Positions 59,162 to 64,000 of a DNA stretch of 64,000 nucleotides are shown piece after piece. The stretch is from the NCBI GenBank assembly GCA_017432615.1, contig JAFRIV010000015.1, positions 1 to 64,000 of the forward strand, given 5' to 3'. The notes below the pieces were generated by a model. It saw only the letters and a program-made list of their open reading frames with translations. It was not told the origin of the DNA and ran no database searches. The position numbers were made by a program, and so were the translations under genes. The DNA is from Oscillospiraceae bacterium. GTDB lineage: Bacteria; Bacillota; Clostridia; Oscillospirales; Oscillospiraceae. Numbering within the stretch: position 1 is the first letter of the stretch; each line of letters starts with the position of its first letter.

Positions 59162-60658
59162 TCAATCTTTCCCCTGACGGAGAGTCGGGAAAAGGAGCAC
59201 ATCACGAATGGCCGGGCTGTCGGTGAGCAGCATGACAAGCCTGTCGATGCCGTAGCCGATCCCGCCGGTAGGCGGCATACCGATCTCAAGAGCGTTGAGG
59301 AAGTCTTCATCCGTGTGATTGGCCTCCGCATCGCCAGCAGCTGCGGCTGCATCCTGCGCCTTAAAACGCTCACGCTGATCGATCGGATCATTCAGTTCGG
59401 AATAGGCATTACACATTTCCCAACCGTTGATGAACAGTTCAAAACGCTCCACATAGCCTGGTTTATCCGGCTTGCGTTTGGTAAGGGGGGAAACTTCCAC
59501 CGGATGATCCATAATAAAGGTAGGCTGGATAAGCTTATCCTCACAGTATTCCTCAAAGAACAGATTGAGGATATCTCCTTTTTCATGCCGCGGCTCAAAC
59601 TCCAGATGATGAGCATCCGCAAGCATTTTAGCCTCGGCAGTATCCGTTACAGTATCAAAATCGATCCCGGTAGCCTGCTTTACGGCTTCCGTCATAGTGA
59701 GACGGGCAAACGGTTTGCCAAGATCGATCTGCTTGTCACCATAGGTGATCAGCGTCGTCCCGCATACTTCCTGCGCCAGAAAACGGAACAGATCTTCCGT
59801 GAGATCCATCATGCCGTGATAATCAGTATACGCCTGATAAAGCTCCATCAGAGTGAATTCCGGATTATGACGCGTATCGACCCCTTCATTACGGAAAACA
59901 CGACCGATCTCATACACCTTTTCCAGGCCGCCGACGATCAGTCGTTTCAGATAAAGTTCCAGGGAAATACGGAGTTTGACATCTTCATCCAAGGCGTTAA
60001 AATGCGTTTCAAACGGGCGGGCGGCAGCACCGCCTGCATTGGGAACCAGCATGGGTGTCTCGACTTCCATAAAACCGCGCTCATCCAGATACTTGCGGAT
60101 GCTGCTGATGATCCTGGAGCGCTTGATAAAGGTTTCCTTCACCTCAGGATTCATGATCAAATCCACATAGCGCTGGCGGTAACGCATATCGACATTCGTC
60201 AGACCGTGATATTTTTCCGGCAGGATCTGCAGACTTTTGGAAAGCAGTGTTACACTCTGCGCATGTACGGAGATCTCCCCTGTTTTTGTTTTGAAAACAT
60301 AGCCGCTGACACCGATCAGGTCGCCGATATCCAGTTTTTTAAAATCGGCATATGCTTCTTCCCCTATGGCATCCCGGGCAACATAGCACTGGATCATGCC
60401 TTTCAAATCCTGTACGCGGCAGAAAGAGGCCTTGCCCATGATGTTTTTTGCCATCATACGGCCGGCAATACTGACGGTTTTCCCTTCCAGTGCATCATAC
60501 TGCTCTTTCACATCCGCACTGTGATGCGATACGTCATAACGGGTAATCTGAAACGGATCCTGTCCACGCTGCTGCAAGGCTGCAAGTTTTTCTCTTCTGA
60601 TTGCGAGAAGCTGAGATACATCCTGCTCCTGTGCCGGGCTTTTTACTTGTTCACTCAT
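59162..60658 (-). CDS. lysS: Lysyl-tRNA synthetase (class II)
   Basis: 498 aa. N-terminal OB anticodon domain (VSIAGRMMAKNIMGKASFCRVQDL) and class II core with motif 2 (GRVFRNEGVDTRHNPEFTLMELYQAY) and motif 3 (GIGYGIDRLVMLLTDS). Standard length. Follows greA by 15 bp; this greA-lysS pairing is common in Bacillota. Confidence 0.97.
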   Translation of the reverse strand: MSEQVKSPAQEQDVSQLLAIRREKLAALQQRGQDPFQITRYDVSHHSADVKEQYDALEGKTVSIAGRMMAKNIMGKASFCRVQDLKGMIQCYVARDAIGEEAYADFKKLDIGDLIGVSGYVFKTKTGEISVHAQSVTLLSKSLQILPEKYHGLTNVDMRYRQRYVDLIMNPEVKETFIKRSRIISSIRKYLDERGFMEVETPMLVPNAGGAAARPFETHFNALDEDVKLRISLELYLKRLIVGGLEKVYEIGRVFRNEGVDTRHNPEFTLMELYQAYTDYHGMMDLTEDLFRFLAQEVCGTTLITYGDKQIDLGKPFARLTMTEAVKQATGIDFDTVTDTAEAKMLADAHHLEFEPRHEKGDILNLFFEEYCEDKLIQPTFIMDHPVEVSPLTKRKPDKPGYVERFELFINGWEMCNAYSELNDPIDQRERFKAQDAAAAAGDAEANHTDEDFLNALEIGMPPTGGIGYGIDRLVMLLTDSPAIRDVLLFPTLRQGKD

Positions 60659-60673
60659 GGCTGACCTCTGGTG

Positions 60674-61162
60674 TTATTTGTTGGTGACGGAAATGATCTT
60701 GAATTTCAGAATACCCGCAGGGGCTTCGATATTTACCGTCTCCCCCGCTCTGTGCCCATGGAGACCTTTGCCTACAGGGGAGTCATCCGAGATACGACCT
60801 TCCCGTGGATTTGCTTCCTGAGAACCGACGATCTCATATGTCATTTCATAATCATCTTCCAGATCGATCACATCCACAAGGCTGCCCAAGGTAACAGAGT
60901 CTTTCGGAAGATCTGCTTCTGTATTGTCAACGATCTCTGCATTGCTGATCAGGTCTTTTAATTCGGCGATTTTAGAATAAAGCTTTGCCTGTTCCGCTTT
61001 TGCTTCGTCGTACTCAGAGTTTTCACTCAGATCGCCGAAACTGCGTGCTTCTTTGATCTGCTCCGCAACTTCCTTCTCACGCACCGTTTCGAGATAATTC
61101 AGTTCTTCTTTGAGCGCGTCAAGGCGTTCAGTGCTCATTTTGTATCTGCTGGGAATTGCCAT
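60674..61162 (-). CDS. greA: Transcription elongation factor GreA
   Basis: 162 aa. N-terminal coiled coil (about 12-75) with the acidic tip GDLSENSEYDEAKAEQ that reaches the polymerase active site to stimulate RNA cleavage, then an FKBP-like C-terminal domain (ISDDSPVGKGLHGHRAGETVNIEAPAG). Normal length. AAGGAGAT precedes the ATG. Confidence 0.97.
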   Translation of the reverse strand: MAIPSRYKMSTERLDALKEELNYLETVREKEVAEQIKEARSFGDLSENSEYDEAKAEQAKLYSKIAELKDLISNAEIVDNTEADLPKDSVTLGSLVDVIDLEDDYEMTYEIVGSQEANPREGRISDDSPVGKGLHGHRAGETVNIEAPAGILKFKIISVTNK

Positions 61163-61186
61163 ATCATCTATCTCCTTTTCAATTTA

Positions 61187-62428
61187 TCAGCTCAGATATT
61201 TCAGGGCGGCCATCAGCTGCTCATCATCCGAAGAACTGGCCGTGCCGTCACTGTCTCCCAAAGTGCCTTCGGTAGTACCGACTGTCTTCGGGTCAGCATT
61301 GTGAATGATCGTATCAGGGATAACACCGCCGGCAAGAGCCAAGTCTACACCGTTTGCCGTCACATAAGTTTTTGTAGAGAGGCGGACAGCACTGCCGTCT
61401 TCCAGAACAAATGTCTCCTGGGTACGCGTCATGCCTGAAGTAGCCTCGCCCATCACCAGTGCCCAGCCGCGTTCCTGCAGCACAGCCGCAAAAAGTTCTG
61501 CCTCGGCATAGGAGTTGCTGTCGATCAACACAACCATCGGGAGCTGCAGAGACATGGCATCCGACCGGGAAACCGTTCTGTGCCCCTCCTTGTCAAGCTG
61601 ATAGAACATATCTCCGCTGGGCAAAAGATAATCCAAAAGAACGGCAACCTCATTTGCCAGACCGCCTTCGTTCCCGCGAACATCAATACACAAAGCAACC
61701 GCTTTCTGCATTAAAAGATTTTCAATGGCAGACACAGCGTCCGACCCGCTGCCGGCTTCAAAATTTTTGATCTGCACATAGCCGGCCAGGGTTTTTTCCA
61801 GACGATATGAAACAGAGGTCACGTAAGTTTTGGAACAGTCAACCGTATAGGAGTCTTTTCCGACATTGACGATGAATTTGGTGTTCAGCCTTGCCCGGAT
61901 CTTTATGCGCACATCATCAATATCCGATTCCAGAACACTCTCTCCGTCTATGCCGGTAATTATCATACCGGAAGTCAGGCCTGCATTTCCCGCCGGTGTA
62001 CCGGGAGTAACCGAAATAATCTGAAAACCGCCGGAAGTATGCTTGATCATCGACATGCCGATATCGCTGTAATCATTGGAAGAATAAAGCTGATAGGACT
62101 TGTATTCATCCGGCGTCATATAGTAGCTCCATTTATCACCAAGCCCGCCGACAATGGCCGCCGAGGCGGAGTTTGTCATGCTGCCGCGATCGACCGGATC
62201 GATATAGTGCTCTTCAATCAGATCCTTCAGCTGGATATAACGCATGGCTTCATCATAATCGCTTCTCCCGCCGACATTGTTGAGCATATTGTTATAGGTA
62301 AGCCCTACTGCTCCGGCAACACACAGCAGAAGAAGAATAATCACGTACTTTAACCGGACACCAAGGTTGAAGATATAGGATATTGCATCAAATATGGCAT
62401 CAATCAGACGCCGAAACAGATTAGCCAA
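61187..62428 (-). CDS. S41 (CtpA-like) peptidase homologue lacking the catalytic lysine
   Basis: 413 aa. One membrane helix (about 25-45), PDZ-like domain (about 120-205; TPGTPAGNAGLTSGMIITGIDG) and S41 core (about 215-375). The serine block IDSNSYAEAELFAAVLQ keeps the nucleophile position, but the lysine block GEATSGMTRTQ has Met where CtpA/Tsp have Lys (GxxTxGK). It could be an inactive scaffold or use another base. Neighbours are two M23 cell-wall peptidases upstream, as in clostridial M23-ctpA clusters. Confidence 0.9.
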   Translation of the reverse strand: MANLFRRLIDAIFDAISYIFNLGVRLKYVIILLLLCVAGAVGLTYNNMLNNVGGRSDYDEAMRYIQLKDLIEEHYIDPVDRGSMTNSASAAIVGGLGDKWSYYMTPDEYKSYQLYSSNDYSDIGMSMIKHTSGGFQIISVTPGTPAGNAGLTSGMIITGIDGESVLESDIDDVRIKIRARLNTKFIVNVGKDSYTVDCSKTYVTSVSYRLEKTLAGYVQIKNFEAGSGSDAVSAIENLLMQKAVALCIDVRGNEGGLANEVAVLLDYLLPSGDMFYQLDKEGHRTVSRSDAMSLQLPMVVLIDSNSYAEAELFAAVLQERGWALVMGEATSGMTRTQETFVLEDGSAVRLSTKTYVTANGVDLALAGGVIPDTIIHNADPKTVGTTEGTLGDSDGTASSSDDEQLMAALKYLS

Positions 62429-62470
62429 AAAATCACTCCAATCAGATTTGAGGGAAAAAACTATGAGGCA

Positions 62471-63670
62471 TCAAGCATCAAGCATGTAGACGAAGGAACC
62501 GCCTGAAAAGAAATCCAGCGGATCCAGGAAATCTCCCCCGCTGCGAATCTCAAAGTGAAGATGCGGGCCGGTTGCAAGCCCTGTGCTTCCGCAGTACCCG
62601 ACAGTTGTGCCTGCAGAAACCGATTGCCCGGAACTGACGGCAATCGAATCGAGATGACCGTAAACCGTAGTATATCCGTTATCATGAGAGATCATGACAC
62701 AGTTGCCGTAGTTTCCGTTCCAGCCTGCCGAAGATACCGTGCCTGATGCAGCCGCCCACACAGGATCCCCTGCCGGGCAGCCGATGTCAACTCCGCTGTG
62801 ATATCTCTCCTGCCCAGTCACAGGGTGTGTCCTAGTCCCGGCCAAGCTGGTAATAATGTTGGCACTGCATGGCCAGATAAAACCGTCTCCGGAAATATTG
62901 CCCGGGGCACGTTCCTTTTCATACTGCGCCTGGAGCTCCCCTACGCGCTGATCCAGCTCCTGCCAGCGCGCTTCAATCTCCGCCACAAGAGCTTCATTTT
63001 CCGTGATCTGCTGCTGCAGTTCCTCGATTTTCTCCTGGGCAGTATCGATCTGCAGTTCCAGCTGTTTACGCTCTTCCTCCAGAACACTTTTGTGGGCAAG
63101 CAGTTCCACGCGTACTTCTTCATACTCTGCCTGCTTTTTTTCGTGCGCTTTTCGTGCAGCGATATACTGGTCTTCAAGAGCACGATCACTTTCCATGATC
63201 GCTCCGACATCATCCAGCGCAGTCAGAAGATCACGGAGAGAATCACTTTCCGAAAGCATGACGAGAAGACTCGGAACGCCGTTTTCCTCCATGGCGCGCA
63301 CTCTGACGCGATACCTTTCCAGCTGTTCGTCTTCCAGCGCTTTCGCCGCTTCCACTTCCGCAATCTTTTCCTGGATCAGACCGTCATACAGGGCAATCTC
63401 CTGATTGTTTAGGTCGATCTGCTCGCGTGTTAACGAGACACTCTGCTCCAGGGCAAGCTTTTCATCGATAACAGAATTCTGCTCTCCGGTAAGGTTATCC
63501 ACAATCTGCTGCTGTGCATTGCGCTGCTCAGCAACGAGATCGCGTTTGCGTTTTACTTCATCGATTTCCCATTGGGAAACTGCAAACGCCTGCCTTGGGA
63601 GCAATGAAAGGAAAAAAGCGCACAAAAGAACCGGAAATATGCAGTTTTTGCTTTTTCTCCGGTTTTTCAT
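62471..63670 (-). CDS. Secreted M23 peptidase with coiled coil (EnvC-like)
   Basis: About 399 aa. A signal peptide (ending RQAFA) is followed by a long coiled coil of about 220 residues and a C-terminal LytM domain with the full zinc site: HSGVD and HLHFE, plus GYTTVYGHLD. Such proteins are recruited by FtsEX to open peptidoglycan. The Glu/Gln-rich coil fits that. The ATG at 63670 lies 10 bp after the upstream stop, with no strong binding site; an ATG at 63739 would run into the previous gene. Confidence 0.93.
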   Translation of the reverse strand: MKNRRKSKNCIFPVLLCAFFLSLLPRQAFAVSQWEIDEVKRKRDLVAEQRNAQQQIVDNLTGEQNSVIDEKLALEQSVSLTREQIDLNNQEIALYDGLIQEKIAEVEAAKALEDEQLERYRVRVRAMEENGVPSLLVMLSESDSLRDLLTALDDVGAIMESDRALEDQYIAARKAHEKKQAEYEEVRVELLAHKSVLEEERKQLELQIDTAQEKIEELQQQITENEALVAEIEARWQELDQRVGELQAQYEKERAPGNISGDGFIWPCSANIITSLAGTRTHPVTGQERYHSGVDIGCPAGDPVWAAASGTVSSAGWNGNYGNCVMISHDNGYTTVYGHLDSIAVSSGQSVSAGTTVGYCGSTGLATGPHLHFEIRSGGDFLDPLDFFSGGSFVYMLDA

Positions 63671-63680
63671 ATCAATTATT

Positions 63681-64000
63681 TTACAGGAAACTGTGGGGAT
63701 ATCCCCCAATATAACTGAGGGGATCCACCGTTGAGCCATTTACGCGTACTTCAAAATGCAGATGAATGCCGTCTGCTCCATAGGTAGTGCCGGAATTGCC
63801 TACTCCACCGATCGTCTGCCCCTGGGAAACAGAACTTCCCACCCCGACGTTCATGGAATTCAAGTGCGCATAGAGTGTAGACATTCCGCCGCCATGATCG
63901 ATAATGATGCAGTTACCGTAGCCGCCGGAGTACTCCGCCTTGATGACCGTGCCGCCGTCAGCCGCAACGATCGCCGCACCCATACTCTGAAAACCGTCAA
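63681..64000 (-). CDS. M23 peptidase, C-terminal part (cut by the window edge)
   Basis: 106 codons open to the right edge. DGFQSMGAAIVAADGGTVIKAEYSGGYGNCIIIDHGGGMSTLYAHLNSM and HLHFEVRVNGSTVDPLSYI form the second half of a LytM/M23 domain, with HxH present; the first zinc ligand lies beyond the window. It is a tandem homologue of the gene at 62471-63670, with a 10-bp gap. Confidence 0.9.
   Translation of the reverse strand, partial: DGFQSMGAAIVAADGGTVIKAEYSGGYGNCIIIDHGGGMSTLYAHLNSMNVGVGSSVSQGQTIGGVGNSGTTYGADGIHLHFEVRVNGSTVDPLSYIGGYPHSFL

Noticed and set aside
59120..60664. A 514-codon open frame antisense to lysS
   Set aside because: Same reason; lysS is complete with all class II motifs on the minus strand.

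Overview
The window is ordinary low-to-mid GC chromosome of an anaerobic, Gram-positive-type Bacillota, most likely class Clostridia. The evidence is the gene order (smc-ftsY-rdgB-yhbY-yqeK-rsfS-leuS; rimM-trmD-rsmA; pheST-alr; greA-lysS), strong AGGAGG-type ribosome binding sites, a clostripain-family protease, a double-glycine-leader peptide, membrane-bound 4Fe-4S proteins, TrmFO and RNase III/PlsX neighbours, and proline/threonine-rich surface proteins. I cannot name a species; a gut or rumen commensal is an inference.

Layout. 1-3150: start of a gene leaving the window, HU, Hsp33, a PrsW-type membrane protease, an orphan double-glycine peptide and two inverted repeats. 3167-10090: a tight five-gene minus-strand operon (permease, exported DUF362 protein, membrane clostripain, membrane protein with a C-terminal CTEC motif, and a membrane ferredoxin fused to a TlpA thioredoxin domain) driven by a near-consensus promoter at 10142-10170. 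This is the best candidate for an undescribed system: an envelope redox and transport module. 10374-11820: a proline-rich anchored surface protein and an ECF transporter S component. 11902-17923: a binding-protein ABC importer with two different ATPases around a fused permease, ending in a pyruvate kinase that lacks its C-terminal domain. 18200-28022: pheST, alr, a class A PBP, a DUF1292 protein, a probable 6S RNA, an exonuclease and a WecB/TagA glycosyltransferase.

28262-34641: a 6.4-kb integrative element inserted in the initiator tRNA-fMet gene. It is bounded by 43-bp perfect repeats and paired arm-type sites. It carries an integrase with an embedded helix-turn-helix, a repressor, an excisionase-like protein, a truncated methylase, a ribbon-helix-helix regulator with three perfect palindromic operators, and a chain of overlapping very small genes. 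No relaxase or capsid gene is visible, so it looks like a satellite or a remnant.

34775-55947: a 21-kb minus-strand housekeeping array (rimM, trmD fused to a GNAT domain, rsmA, a lipoprotein, trmH, dprA, topA, trmFO, plsX, rnc, radical SAM, smc, ftsY, rdgB, yhbY, yqeK, rsfS, leuS), with an internal promoter before smc. 56196-59071: a divergent EF-G paralogue with a degenerate G4 motif and a membrane-anchored SGNH-like protein. 59162-64000: lysS, greA, an S41 protease homologue lacking the catalytic lysine, and two tandem M23 peptidases, the second cut by the window edge.
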